Shown here one piece after another: positions 22,888 to 36,075 of a DNA stretch of 64,000 bases. The notes under the pieces are model-generated. The model was not told the DNA's origin. It worked only from the letters and a program-made list of their open reading frames with translations, and did no database searches. Each line of letters starts with the position of its first letter. Within the stretch, counting starts at the first letter, position 1. The DNA is from Pezicula radicicola. Lineage: Eukaryota; Ascomycota; Leotiomycetes; Helotiales; Dermateaceae. The position numbers and the translations under genes are program-made. Location: assembly GCA_003008705.1 (NCBI GenBank), contig PDUO01000085.1:5779-69778 (forward strand). The letters run 5' to 3'.

Positions 22888-23439
22888 AGTATACTTATAG
22901 TAGAGACTTTTAGGACGTCAAGTCTAGTATTACTACTATACTAGTTGGTTTATAAGAGATTATTTTAATGAAGGTAAGTGAGTTACTTAGATTTAGTAAG
23001 TTTCCAAAATTTATCTTTTGCTTAAGTACATCTAGATAGACATCTTAGCAAAATGATTTCTATCAAAGTAATTCGTACAGTACTTTAGGAGCGGATGCTA
23101 CTAAGAACCTAGCGCGGATATATATTAATGTTGAAAACTTAGAAGAAGTGAATTTAAGGAGTTTAATAAAGGATGGGAGGGTACACAAGGAAGAAATGTA
23201 CTAGTTTTTACCGAAGATGGAGGACATATCAGTACACTAAAATAAATAAATTTGCTCTAAACATCGTCTTCGATTTCAGAGCCCATATTAGGTCGAATTG
23301 CTATGGCCATATAGTTCAATTTCAGAGCCTGTATTACTTCCCATTGCTATAGCTATATAGTTCAATTTCAGAAGACCAAGGTAGTATTGCCTAAGGCAGA
23401 GGTATTCTACCCCTCCCTCGTGTATTATTCCAAAAAGGT
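22888..23439. other. degenerate region with 46-bp tandem duplication
   Basis: A possible intron donor at 22976 and short broken frames. At 23273-23364 a 46-bp unit beginning ATTTCAGAGCC is present twice with a partial third copy; the copies differ mostly by transitions. The missing N-terminal SAT and front part of the NR-PKS ketosynthase would be expected here, but I cannot see them. Confidence 0.4.
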
Positions 23440-26400
23440 AAAAAGAGTTTACTAAGTTTTCCGCCAAGAAAGTTAATTTGCCAGCAACAATCTTTCCAGT
23501 AGCATCACGAATCTTATGGTAACATCCAAGGAGTTATCAAAGACGTAGCTATAAATCACTCTACCTACGCTTCGTCAATCACACTACCCTACGCTCCTGC
23601 TTAATAGTAGCTTTACAAGAAAGTTTTCAAGGAAGCTGTACTTTCCCCAAATGTCATTTCCTATATTGAACCGGAATACAGGTAGGCGATGATATTAAGA
23701 TGAGAAGTATTACATCGAGCTTTGGAATCAATCGGATACCGAACAGTCCTCTCTATGTTGGAGCTGTCAAGGCAAATATTAACCATGGTAAAGGTGCAAG
23801 TACTTCTTCAAGACCTAACTTATGGTCGGCCGTTTTACTGAGTTTATATAGGCAGCCGGAATAACATCGCTTATCAAATCAACACTGATGTTTCGCGAGG
23901 GAGTTATACCTCCATATGCGGGAATCAAGTCTGGTCTCAATACAAAGTTTCCCCCACTGGCTGATATAAACATCTATATTGCTCGATCTGTCGAGAAATT
24001 CCAACTGTCTCCAAATGGCAAAAGAAGAATTTTGATAAACAACTTTAACGCCACTGTAAGTTTCTCTCAGTTCATACTTGCTTCGCGGCAGCTAACAGGT
24101 CTTTTGTTAAGGAGGCAATACGTGTTTGATAGTTGAAGAGCCACCATGACCAAATTTCCAGGGCGTCGATCCTAGAATACACCACGTGGTTGCGATATCA
24201 GCCAAGACCCCTTACTCTTTTAAGGAGAATCAGAGGCGCCTACAAAGTTATCTCAACGCACATCCAGAAACATAGATCTAAGACCTTTCCTACACAACAG
24301 CACGTAGGATGCATCACCCTGTTCGCTTGGCATACGCTGCATCCAATGTCAATAAGCTTTTGGTAGCTCTTGCAAAAGATCTATCAACGGATAGCCACCC
24401 TTCCGGAGGAGCTAGGCCGAAGTCTATCACGTTTTCTTTCCCCAGCCAAGGTTCATAGTATACTAGAATGGGAGAAGAGCTCTTCGAAACCTGATCAAGC
24501 TTTCGACAAACCATAGTTGAGCACGATATTCTCTGCACCAAACTCGGGTTCCTATCATTTATTGATGTGATCACAAGTAGTACCACAGACATTTCCACCT
24601 TCCCTCCTATCAAGGTTCGTTTTGCAATGGTATCTCTAGAGTTGGCACTCGCTAAACTTTGGAATTCATGGGCATCAAGCCTGATGTAGTGATTGGACAT
24701 AGCTTTGGAGAATATGTGGCATTATACGTCGCAGGAGTTCCCGGACTTGCCGATACGTTCTTCCCGGTCGGAAAGCGTGCTGAACTGCTGGGAAAGTATT
24801 GCAAAGAGTACAGCCATGCCATGCTTGTGGTTCATTCCAACGTCGATCGCGTCCGGTAGATTATTGTTTCTAGCTCATCGTCCGAGTCTTGTGAGATATC
24901 ATGTATAAACGGAGCTGAGACTACGGTTCTCGGCGCGAGCGTTGATACTCTAGAATCTCTCCAGGTTATTTTTAGCAAGGCTGATATCAGGGCTACGCAT
25001 CTAGCTGTTCCATACGCATTCCATTCTACCCAAATGGACCCACTACTGGAGGACCTTGACAAGGCACCATCGGGGGTTTAGTTTTATCCACCGCAGGTTC
25101 ACGTAGCTTCAACACTCTTAGGCCAGGTCGTGAAAACTGGCGGAATCTTCTTAGTATCTTATATTATTCGTTAAACCAGAGAGCCCGTCAACTTCCTTGA
25201 TGTTGTTCAGACCGCAAATAGTGCTTACCCACATTCCGTCTAGGTGGAGTGTGGTCCAACTACCACGTATACTCCAATGATACAGTCAGCACTCAAGGGT
25301 TCTCCATCGACGATGGTTTCCAACCTCAAAGGTTCAAAAGAGGATTACTGGAAGATAATCAATGAGAGTATTACTCAGCTGTATTTATGTGGAACTCAAA
25401 TCAACTGGTAAGTGTATCATAAGGAGTATAAGAAAGCTCTTCGATTACTTGACCTCCCAACTTACGCTTTTGACCTTAAAAACTACTAGATTTAATATAA
25501 AGGAACTTGGGCGTTGACAAAAAAACATCACCAGTGCCCCAAGCCCGTGGCAGTAGCGGAAGCCCTCGCTATCTCACCGACCTTCTTCACCACTTGTCTC
25601 TAAGAGATTGAATCTGAAAATTTTTAAGATACGGCCGGCTCTGTTATATTCTCGTCTAATCTTAAGGACCCCCAAATATTCGACCTTATTAATGGCCATC
25701 TTGTGAACGGTATTGGTCTTTGTCCTAGCGCAGTGTATATTGAAATGGCACTGACGGCAGCGAAATACATCTTTGAAAAGATACATCCGTCGAAGCAAGT
25801 CCCTCCTATAGATGTTGGCAACTTCGAGATTTTCCGCCCTTTGGCCCTCTACAAGGGAGATGAAGGCTATTTCGTAAAGGTAATCGCTACTAAGTCGGTA
25901 TACTGTGATGTAGTTTAGATCTTAGTCAGCTCTCAAGCCAAGTCATCCACCCTGAACTATACTCGATATTTGGTCGAATTTGGGGATGGTACTGTATGAA
26001 AACACACCTGGCAGCGAAGTAACTATCTGGTCACAGACCGTATTGCTGATCAAGCCTCGGAAGGACTGACCGATAGACTACGTGGAGATATGGTTTATAA
26101 AGTCTTCTCCGAAATCGTAGACTATCCCGACGGATACAAGGGCATCAAAGAGATTGTGATGAACGGTTAGACTAACGAATGTTTTGCCAAGTTAAAATTC
26201 AGAAAAACGCCTTCTGACACGACGTTCACTTGCGATCCATGTTGGATTGGCAACATCGCTTAGGTGCCCGGATTTATTTTGAATGGCAGCCGCGATCTCT
26301 CAGGCCAAATGCGAAAGAGTGACCCTGAGTCTGAAAAGGGTCCTCAACCCCCAGTTACACCCTACAACCAACAAAGAACAGCAATGCCTTCCGCTGCAAA

Positions 26401-27430
26401 GCCTCTGAAAGAATCGAGATCGTCAGTTGCGCCGCAGAAAAAGGCGGAATTGGGTCCTAGTCGTGTTACCACAACATTCTCACTTGTTCTCAAGCTTATC
26501 GCAGATGAGATTGGGATGGGAATCGACGATTTACCCCACAAGGCAATTTTCGAGGAGTTGGGCATTGATTCTCCTTACAAATCGATTACACTAAAACTTC
26601 AGGAGACAATGCAGCTTAGTCTCCCTGTCACCATCTTTTATCTCTGCACAACCGTCGGGAGCTGCGAGAATACTTTCAGGGTGTGATCACCGACTCTCCA
26701 AAGACCCTAGGTTGTTCGGATGATCTGCAAGTTCCTTTAACATCAGCAACATCAGCAACATCCCCGAAGCTGGGTTATGCTTTAGCAACCCCTTTCGAGC
26801 CCGCTCCCAAGGCTCCTACCAAATCAACTTTCAGACCGGAAGATTGGCCAAGCAACGTGGTCTTCATGCAAGGAAATTCTTACTCAATACATCCTCAATT
26901 ATTCCTAATTACTGATGGAGCTGGTTCTGCTGCGTCGTACCCCTATTTCCCTTAGATGCGCTCGAGGATTCCCACTTATGCTCTAGAGTCCCCCTTTCTT
27001 CATCGACCTAACGATTTCACATGCTCCATAGAAGAGATATGTGCCGTGTATATCGCTGTAATCCGTGCTACCAGACCTCATGGCCCCTATTTCATCGACG
27101 GCTGGTCTATTGGAGGGTTTTACTCATATGAAACGGCTCGGCAACTGATCGAACTCGGTGAGAGGGTTGGGGAATCATACTCATAGATAGCCCGTGCCCA
27201 AGAAGCTTGAGGGTATACCTCCCCTCACCATAGATGTTCTAGAGGAGACTGGAATGTTCGTCGGAATTCCAACCCGCGGCGGTCCAAATACTCCTATGCC
27301 ATTAGGTTAGAAGCAGCACATCACGGCATATGTTCAAGCTGCAAGCTCATTCGAACCGAAACTAATGCCAATCATGCAAAGACCTTCTTCACCTGTACCT
27401 CTAGCTTAGTTAATTTACCCATCTATCTTT
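23440..27430 (+). pseudogene. non-reducing polyketide synthase relic (KS-AT-PT-ACP-TE)
   Basis: Domains in order: C-terminal KS (GVIKDVAINHS about 23530; SYIEP; VGAVKANINHGKG; LINNFNAT to 24057), malonyl AT (FSFPSQGS about 24432; GHSFGEY about 24692), product template (GHLVNG about 25694, with its catalytic His), ACP (LGIDS, phosphopantetheine Ser about 26570), and thioesterase (GWSIGG about 27100). This order, with a PT domain, defines NR-PKSs, which make aromatic polyketides. SAT and the KS active-site Cys are missing. From 24659 to 26686 one frame carries at least 12 stops, including 25079, 25172, 25241, 25409, 25487, 25493, 25601, 25625, 25916, 26168 and 26261, nearly all TAA/TAG at expected Gln or Trp, plus one TGA at 25997. 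Frameshifts lie near 26650 and within the TE. The gene cannot make a working enzyme. Confidence 0.88.
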
Positions 27431-28646
27431 TTCTCATGTCCCTAATAACATCGCGAACAGGAGGAGGCATGGCATCGGATCCCGGTTTATGCTTGGTCCA
27501 AGAGCATGAGCGAAATCCTATGGTCCACTCACAGCCTCCTCGGTGAACGTCGGGGTCTTTATTTTTCAAAATGTGTATATTTTCATTTGCATTCTGGCTT
27601 TTTTATGCAAGTACACTTGTTAGCCTGCTAGTAAGGCGATGCTGTTAACCGCTTTCCTACTAACGGCATTGTTAAAATAAAATATCGTGTACTTGGCTGC
27701 TCCTCTCGACACTTCAAAAGCATAAAGCATTGGTTGAGAACTGGGTGTCATTCATCGTTTATTGTTCAGGTGACAAGGGTCAATCATTATTCCAATTTTA
27801 CTCCTCTATTTTTTTATTTATATTGGCGCCTCCAAGGCCAGGATGTATGTATCCATGTTTAAATTTCCCTGTCGAGTCCATTCCAACCCCTAAAGTAATA
27901 CCCCGTGGTTATGAATTAATACCCCCTGAACGGTAATAATAATAAATACTCGCTTACATGTTTCCAAAACATCTCTCCAATCAAGCACTCGCTTGGTATG
28001 CGGCTGTTGCTAAGATATTCCAGTAGATACTGAGTGTATCGGACCACATTAGAGCCCCGTCATCTACTACTTGAACGAATTGCTATTTTTTATCCCCGAC
28101 TCCTTGTTTTCGCTGATATTGATCGTTGGTAGTGTACAACGTCCATATATAAAGGAACCAATTATTAGTACTCTAAATACAACGGGTGCTTAAAGATGTA
28201 ATAACGTCGCAGCGCAATGGTGACAGATATATGCGCGAGATGCCGAAGTCAGCTTATTATGGGTGTGCATCTAACAAGAATGAAGGGAATATGGTATTCG
28301 AAGATCTTAGACCCTAACTTTCTAACTCTTCCTCCTTGCTGTAAATCCAAGTCAAAAATTTTCAAAGTAATTAAAGTGACGAAAGCTTGACTAACTGTCT
28401 CAAACTCAGAAATCTTAGGCATAAGTGAGAAATTACGAAACTTGTCTCTTTAATAACTTACCCTAAAATACTCGACTATTCTAACCTTAACAACTGAGTT
28501 GACTAGACATGTCAACCAATTCTATAATTTATATTAGTTTCTAGACGGTACGTTGCCAGCTTTTTTATATCGACTTCCTTATTTCTGGGTGAAATTTCTC
28601 TGTCCTCTTGATATATACATCCTATCCAAAATAGTATAATATCTTG
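27431..28646. other. intergenic, no gene seen
   Basis: ORF 27730-27936 has no recognisable feature. The remainder is AT-rich with no repeat or RNA gene that I can support. Confidence 0.45.
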
Positions 28647-29070
28647 CTAACACATAATCTTGACAATCCAGAAGTTAGCCAAGGGGTAGGTGCATAGCTC
28701 TACATTGACACTTACCAACCACAATGAAGCAATCCTCATTGCAGTACTTACTATATTCATCCAAGTACGTATTCTTAGCTTAGTTTCTCTAAATAGCACG
28801 TCGTTGCAGCAAGCGGCGGTCACATTTTCCGATTTTGGCTTCTTGACAGCTATCCCGTCATAAAAATCTCTCAGCTGACACTTTTCAAAGCTAGCTAGAG
28901 GCAGGTCATAGACGGTTATATCTTTTATCGTCCATAAAATCAGGACAACTCGTATAGTAGACAATGATCAACACTACCAGCAGCAAGCAACCTTGAGAAA
29001 CAACAACTCGGATATCAGTATCATCTAGCAATTTACTAAAATAGGCTGGGCATGGCGACATTGTTCGATA
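28647..29070 (-). pseudogene. small membrane protein relic
   Basis: Two overlapping minus ORFs, one base-frame apart, together read a start near 29064 (MSPCPAYFSKLLDDTDIRV), a transmembrane segment (LLLVVLIIVYYTS), then SENVTAACCNDVLFRETKLR and a second hydrophobic helix. A frameshift near 28960 is needed. Codon-level continuity suggests a former gene with at least two membrane segments; the family is not recognised. It is head-to-head with the membrane protein relic that follows on the + strand. Confidence 0.35.
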
Positions 29071-29099
29071 AGGAGCTTTCGAGACTCTACCATTCTCAT

Positions 29100-30980
29100 C
29101 TTCACCGGCGTAAGTCATTTCTTGGTCTTTGTCGCTTTCTGTATTCTCTCATCGCATGTCACCACCATCGGAAGTTCAGTGCTCCTGGCTCTAAGCTCTT
29201 ATCGTGGACCGTGGGGAGTGGCCTTAGGTACTACATTCAACCAATCATCCCTAGCTAGTAGCTTTTGTTACCAAAGCTAATGTGTGATGTCCCTGGGAGC
29301 CAGCATGCAATATATTCAGGATTGCTTGAGCCAATCTTAAAACTGGCCGGAATGTCGAATATTTCAGAATTTGCAAATGAACTAGACGTCATCCTCAGTC
29401 CCGTGTCTGTTTGGGGGACTTTGCCTTGGCTCTAGGAATTCGTCGATATCGATGGACACTGGAATGGTCGATTCCCGGGATGATCTAGGCATCAACAGTC
29501 TGGATGATGACAGAGTTCAGTGGAGAAAAAATACCACATATATACCAATAATCACCGAGGGCTACTTAAGGAGTGGAAATAACTCTTATAACAAGATACA
29601 TTAGCGAAGTGTAGAGAGCGGTAATCGTTTTTCCGACCCTACCTGCTCCCATTCAATTACACAGCAGTATTCTATGGACCCAATGATGTCAACATCACGT
29701 ACCTCGGACTGGCAGATCCTGCATTGCAAAATTCCACATTCACCTACACAAACTTTCGAGATGTCGTGGCGCCGTATTATAGTAGAATGGCGTCTTTATA
29801 TAATATCGAGTAAGTCTTTTAGCTGTCTCCATACATGCTCCAAGCTAAGAGGCAATGTAGCATCGAAATTGCCGACCTTGGCAAAGTTTTCTCACCAATA
29901 CCAGCTCTATCTCATATAAACGCAACCATCTCCCTGATTTTCGCATCCTTTCCTGGAAGTTTCAAAGCTCTAAGTAATGACCTTTGGCTTTCAGTACATC
30001 GAAAAATCAAGCTGGCTGTCCAAAACAATGGTACTTTCGCGATCGGAACACAGTATGGAATCGATAAACCAGTTTCAGCATCGGCTTGTGCAGAGTATAT
30101 TCAAATCTGTAACCCTGCTCCTGGCTCTAACACCTCAGTCTCCTATTCATCTCCACTATCCATTACTCGAATGCAGAAGTTCAGTGTTGACGGATTCAAG
30201 GACTTATTTCCAACCAAACAGCAGATGGCGACGGCAGCGGCAATTATACATTCGTCAAGCTGGTCCAATTCTACGATACAGTAGCTAGTCTAGAACCGAA
30301 TCTTCTGGCGGAGAGCTTAGCAGCAACTATACTGTCCTTACCGCCAGTGCCTGACCAGTGGGTCCAAGAAGTGACAAACTGGTTCTCTGTTGGGCTAGCA
30401 AACGTACAGCGCCTCATCGTCAACTACAATACAGGACCCCCATTTCAACTCACGCAATTTGTACTAGAGTGGCAAGCAAAGAATGACTAGGGGTTGAAAT
30501 AATTATGCGCGTGAATCAAACTATACCGAGAAACGATTTCACCAACTTCAGTACACTTACCATTACTCTGGTTTTCGGCCTTAGTGCTCTGGTCATAGGG
30601 ATTAGTCTTTTGTTTCGAAACTGTCGTTGACAGGGTACGATCGAGTTGGAAGCGAGGAGAGTGGAGATAAAAGGCTTGGTAGTCAGAAGAGACTTTGCAA
30701 TTGTAGATGAAAACTCTTAAAGGGATGAATATTACAGGATAGTAACGTAGAGACTTTACTGTACCTATTTCCGCTCCGGAGAAGAAGTAGACCTCAATGT
30801 TGAGTTGGGGGGACATGCTTTCATTTGTGGAGGGACGCCTACATAATCGTGACGGCGCGAGTCGAGACAAGTCGTCTTTCAAGGGTAAACAAGGCATTGC
30901 AACCATAGGAATTATATCCGTGAGTTCATCTAGTACATTGGGATTCAATAGGAGTAAGAGAGTAAGGTCGATGTCTGTAT
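29100..30980 (+). pseudogene. multi-pass membrane protein relic with large extracellular loop
   Basis: Frames read hydrophobic segments near the start (VFVAFCILSSHVTTIG, GVALGTTFNQSSLASSFCYQ), a long loop rich in Asn-X-Ser/Thr with FNYTAVFYGPNDVNITYLG, then a clean ORF 29835-30284 with Cys-containing phrase CAEYIQICNPAPGS, and a last hydrophobic helix (LTITLVFGLSALVIGISLL, about 30554-30610) followed by a hydrophilic tail. It resembles a widespread fungal family of 600-700-aa integral membrane proteins of unknown function. Several stops (30283, 30487 and others) and frame changes break it. No enzymatic motif seen. Confidence 0.55.
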
Positions 30981-32599
30981 AAACAGTATATTTCTTCAGG
31001 TACTAATACATGTTTTATACGATTAGCGATACATTTTTTTAGTATACGTTTAAGAGAAGCTATAGTAACTAATGCTATCGGAATATACTATAGAATGTAA
31101 CACTAGATCCTTACTTCTTATATACACAATACTAGGCAATGGTTATACATATAAATACTGTAAAAGGTATAGACCCAGAGCGGCCGGTAAAGATCAAAGT
31201 TCTCTCTGTCAATCTCGTAGCTTCTTAAAAAACCCAAATACAGCCAAACCAACTATATACCAGTAAAAGTTAACCTTTGTCTGGCTCTTAAACTTAGGGT
31301 GAACTTATGGATTATCAAGCACTTTACAGATGATTTTGTATACATCGTCCACGGTGATTGGGTTATTATTGACCTTGACTGTTGCTTGGATAAGTTCTAT
31401 TACTTCTTTTCTTTCTAGAAAAGCCAACACTTGTCCTCCGAACGTCTTTTCGGTTTCTCTCACTAACCCGTGTATAGTAGCCACACCTCGAGTTACATCG
31501 TCGCTATCACTAAACTAGACGACCTACACCTCTTCCGCATTTGAATATACCGTATACTTCCTATTAATCGAACCTAATAAGATCTTTCGCCGTGGACGCC
31601 TTTATTGTTGTATAAAGCGTTAAACTAAAAGAGTCGGCATTTGGTTATATCTTACTGATTATCGCGGTTTTCGTACTAGAAGTTTTGTATAATCTTCAAC
31701 GCAGTGTACAAGTTCTCTGTCACAGGAAAAGGGTGTACTTCCTTGCCATCCATGGATAAGTCTAAGGCAATACTCCCCGTATTGTCTATAATATCACCAT
31801 AGTGTACTAGATTGATTCTCTGTTGTCTTCCTGTGTCGCCTTAGTAATATAAGAGAGCTAAATACTTGACTTGTGTTAAGCGAGCAGGGGCTTTAAATAG
31901 TATATAGGTGATTTTATCATCTAGGCTCGTACAGGGTTTAATTTCAAAGGCCTAAAAGGTGAATCCGTTGTATCTCCTATATGTTGTTCAATAGCTGTTA
32001 TTTATTGTAATCGTTTCGCATATGTCGCCTCAATACCGAGGCTTTGGCCCCGACACCAGAACGTAGTGCAACTCAAAGTAGTCACAGAAAGTGGAGACGA
32101 CTATTGTCTTTGGACGTGGTGAACTTTGGGATTGAAGATGGCCTATACGTCTTAATCCTATATATAATCTTATACGTCTGTACTATTCTAATAACAATTT
32201 AGATTGGAAGTATAGCTACTTAATATACCTTAAGTGATGTAATTAGATGTCTAAATCAAAGTTAACTATACTACTACCGATATACCCTAAAGTCCCGTGT
32301 AAATCATTAAGAAGTACCAATCATAGTCAGGAATACATTAAGTAAACTAAATAGTCCTTCTCCGAGTATAGAGTCAAAGGTAGCTCTTGTTGACCCCGGA
32401 CCTAGCACTAATACCACGAAAGTACGCCTCCAAGTACTCGCGGCAAGACGAATTACGGACCAATGATCATATATATCATAAGTCAGAAGGTTATAGCAAA
32501 AGAGTATTAAGAGAAACTAACCTATTAAGAAGGCGACGCCAGATAGTAGTAAATTCTGGACCCATGGGGTTTTGGAATATATAGTTCTGAGTGAGCTAA
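30981..32599. other. degenerate region with minus-strand coding trace
   Basis: On the minus strand about 31930-31680 a frame reads LLKAPARLTQVKYLALLYY, a stop, then INLVHYGDIIDNTGSIALDL and LYTALKIIQNF, with only TAG/TAA breaks. Another piece about 31480-31330 reads LAFLERKEVIELIQATVKV. These look like one decayed gene of unknown family. Plus-strand ORFs here have no domain. Confidence 0.35.
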
Positions 32600-34990
32600 C
32601 AGCCAAGAAAATTCCTATGACTATATACGCAAATTCAGGTACTCTCTATAGTACTGACATAGTATTAACCATGAAAAGTCTCGACGCCTGAACCCAGATG
32701 ATAGTGGTCGGAGCTTCGAACAAGTCCCCAGGAATGGTATAATAGGAGCTGTACAGCTTGTAGGCAGTAGTAGACACAAATATACCGGCCGTAGTACCTA
32801 TCAGTATACCAAGCAGCTATACGTCTGGAGAAGTTTTGAGGAGATAGCCGGTCTTGAAATTATATATAATGTCTTAAGACAAGTTAGCCGTTGCTTCTAC
32901 AATTACTCTAGAAATGAGGCTGATAAGTACAGGATTGGCTTTTGTATAGATTAGAAGTACTCTAGAGCCCTAGTAGTACCTTCTACTTATAATATAAATT
33001 TTAATTTTTAAAATAAAATAATTATTCTATTATAGTATTTTTATAAAAATTAAAATTTATATTATAAGTAGAAGGTATACTAAACAAAGCTTAGGTAAAT
33101 TTAGCTTCGTCCAGTTAGCTAATATTCAAGGATCACTAAGGATGGTGACGACTTGGAAAATCGAAGCTTACTAATTCCGGAGGAGGGATATCTCCCCTGT
33201 AGCTCTAAGGCCTATGATAGAGAGAATAGCTACTACTAGAGGTATTAAAACGATCTCGAGTGATGGTGTAGGGTAGTCGAAAGTAAAATTTGTGGTAGGA
33301 ATGTATACGACGATGCTTACAAAGATGCCAAGAGCGGCCTACATTCTGTAATTAGTCTAGTGTACAGCAAACCAGGACCATCTTCCCGGTTTTGTTATAT
33401 TAGAAATTATACTCTTAATAGAGTGGTTATTTGAGGGCCGTAAAGATGTTGTGATACTGAGCAAGGGTGATATTTCTTTGTAGTCAATAGAACTAGATGA
33501 CTCCTCTTGTAGTAAAGTAGATTTCCTAGAGCTGTAGTTTTTGACCATTAATACAGCTATAGATATAATACTTATGTATATATCAACTAGCGTAACAGCT
33601 AAGCTGATCCATGTTACCCAGCCTTTACTACCGGTTTCAAAGTCCTCGGTATCTCTAGTAACCTGGTTTCTGGAGTTTACTAAAGGTGCTAAAATCGCCC
33701 AGCCGACGATTGTCCCCAGGAGTATGCGAGGACTAACAGTAGGCCCCATGAGAATACCTTGGCCAATATATCCAGGTAATGGATTGAATGATCAAAGGTA
33801 TTTGCGTATAAGAACAATGCCGAAAATAGGTATATAACGAATTACTGGAAAGAAGTAGCTTGATAAGGTCTTACACCACTAATTAGTAGCGGTCGAGGCT
33901 TAAAATATTGAAACTTATGTAAAGCCCTTACACAAAAATACAACTAAGTAAAATATAGAATTCTCTGTTTAATTTCTGTATCATTCGGTCCTTACTTGAC
34001 GGTCCTTCTTCTATAGAATCTTCGTGTCTCGCTGCGGGTTTGTAAGCAGTACGATCATAGGTTGTGTTAAGTATATCGTCTCTTTTGAAAAGTAAGCCTA
34101 GCAAAGCCGCCACGGCTAATCCATCAGGATACTACAGTGGATGCGATATGATAAAAAGGCTGCGGAGCAGCCGAGCAAGAAATGGCCCGAAGAAACAGAC
34201 CCCAAATAATCGTACAAGAAGTGATGTCTAGGTGAAGCTGCTGGATCCCCTTTTGTCTGGTATTATCAAATACTATATACTCGGGATGACGGCGATATAC
34301 CCTACTGACAGAGGAACTGAGCCAGCTACACCGGCGGTTGTTAGAAGGAATACATTCTCCTTAACAGTAAATGGATGGGAAAGATTTGGCCCAGCCGTTG
34401 AAAATATACCAAAGCCTAGTAAAGCGGCAGGTACGGACATACCCGTTGACCAGCCTGTTTAGAGCCTAAAATAGAGGCTTAAGAGAGTTAGGTGAACGCC
34501 AATAATCAATGAGTATCTGTGGAAAGTGCCAGGAGACTACAATACCTTCTTGGTAGAAAGACCGCCAATACCATAACTGATAAATATAAGAGAGTATGAT
34601 TTATCTTGTTCTAAGTTATCAAGGTATTCAGCAAGGGGTATAAGCTCCACCACTTGTACCTCGTGCTGTGATTCGAACTCAAGTAAGTATTTGTGTAAAC
34701 TATCACCGCTATCGCTGAACTCTTGCCAATCGAAACCCTTTTTTGAATTTTGATTGTATTGATACTCGAGAAATTAAGTCCTGACAGACGTAACTTGAGC
34801 AATTGTACCCAACCATATCCATGAGCTGTCTTGCAAGCGTTCCGGCCTTGTATCAGTGTTTCTAGGGATTAATATTATACTTAAATTGAGGGATTAGTGT
34901 AGTTTTGGCGAAGAAGATTGGGTATGGCTAATACAACTTGGACAGTGGAATTCACGTTATCGGATTCCCCAGGATTCTTCAAGTAGGATT
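32600..34990 (-). pseudogene. OPT-family oligopeptide transporter relic
   Basis: Reading down the minus strand, transporter landmarks appear in order: LYFRL, TAG, TGWSTGMSVPAALLGFGIF (about 34480-34400); PFTVKENVFLLTTAGVAG (about 34370-34310); GLAVAALLGLLFKRDD (about 34115); GYIGQGILMGPTVSPR (about 33770-33725); the clean ORF 33357-33749 with TRDTEDFETGSKGW and a helix; and NPVLISLISRVIVEA leading to TIPGDLFEAPTTIIWV (about 32950-32700). This matches the OPT superfamily of fungal peptide or metal-chelate transporters, which have about 16 membrane helices. Stops are TAG (Gln) and TGA (Trp before SFNP). A 101-bp foldback element (32977-33077) interrupts it. A transporter near PKS genes could have exported a product, but that is inference. 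Confidence 0.75.
32977..33077. mobile_element. 101-bp AT-rich foldback MITE inside the transporter relic
   Basis: The outer 34 bases at each end (starting TACCTTCTACTTATAATATA) are perfect inverted repeats around an AT-only centre. It is bordered by TA dinucleotides on both sides, compatible with a TA target duplication. The arms have no mismatch, unlike the mutated host gene, so insertion after most of the decay, or complete RIP saturation of both arms, are the two explanations. Confidence 0.75.
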
Positions 34991-36075
34991 TCCCACAGCT
35001 TGTGACAATAGTCATTGTTAATCGTATAAATGGGGATCCCGCGAGCGGTTTTTGTAGAATCAGTACTACATTATTAAGAGCTCCGACAGATATCAGAAGC
35101 AGGACAGAGGCTCCTGTAAAAAGTCCTGCCTAGAGGGCATTTAGCGACTCAAATCCTCTGTGAACTAATTATTATACCGTAGTTAATCGCTGACCGGTCC
35201 CTATAATTTCAACAGACTGCGCCGCCTAACGGTCATATTTTAGGCTTTGATAAGATTTAACGAACAGATATATGATCCTATTTCTCGGCGGATCAAGGAA
35301 CGGCTTAAATTGTTTTCATTAGCTGTCCTTATCCAACTTTAAGTCACAAGGAGAACTGGCCACTTTTGGATTTTATCCTTAAACACGATCTAGACCTAAA
35401 CTCTAAGCTTTTAAAAGTTGCGACAGACAGAGTAGCTGAAGTTATAAAGATATAAAAAAAGAGAAAGAGAGGAGGGAATTAAAGAAAAGAAAAAAATCTT
35501 AAGTTATTTTATTTATTCTTTATACTAAAGTATATATACTTAGTTTAAAGTACTAGTTAAAGAGTATTAAGATATTTATTTTTATTATTATTAATACTTC
35601 TAAATTAAAATATAAAATCTTTATATTATAGATATATTATATAACTAGATAAAAACCTCTACTTACTAACTAGTTCTATATCTATTAGAGTATAGATTAA
35701 ACTAATATATCTTAAGGTTAAATACCTAGCTAAATTATAAATTAGTCTTTAGTGTAGGTTTACTTTTTTTAGTATATAAAGATGGCACCTGTTATAATTA
35801 GCTCACTAAGTTAATCGCGCCTTTTTTATATTTTCTGTGTTATAATCGGCTTACAGGAGGTAATTTGTATGCATTGCTGTTCAAGCTTCATTGTGTAAAA
35901 CGAAGCAGAATGTTTACGTAGCTACCGACTACTTGACTTTTCTTGACTAGGCTACTCTCCCCATATGCTTCATTGATCCGTCACAGTCCTATAAACTGGT
36001 AACTTCCAACCATCAGAATCCCTCAACAACATCTCTCCGCCCCTCCTCCCCACACTAAAACACTCCAACCAACCT
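34991..36075. other. intergenic with small AT-rich patch
   Basis: About 35440-35790 is strongly AT-rich and almost free of CA/TG, like the large RIP blocks but short. The remainder has no gene. ORF 35970-36230 on the minus strand overlaps the 3' end of the pectate lyase in another frame and is a shadow. Confidence 0.5.

Noticed and set aside
24314..25062. Minus-strand ORFs 24314-24700 and 24832-25062
   Set aside because: They lie opposite the acyltransferase domain of the NR-PKS, which gives recognisable motifs on the plus strand.
30487..30948. 153-aa minus-strand ORF
   Set aside because: Opposite the last membrane helix and tail of the plus-strand membrane protein relic; no domain or signal of its own.
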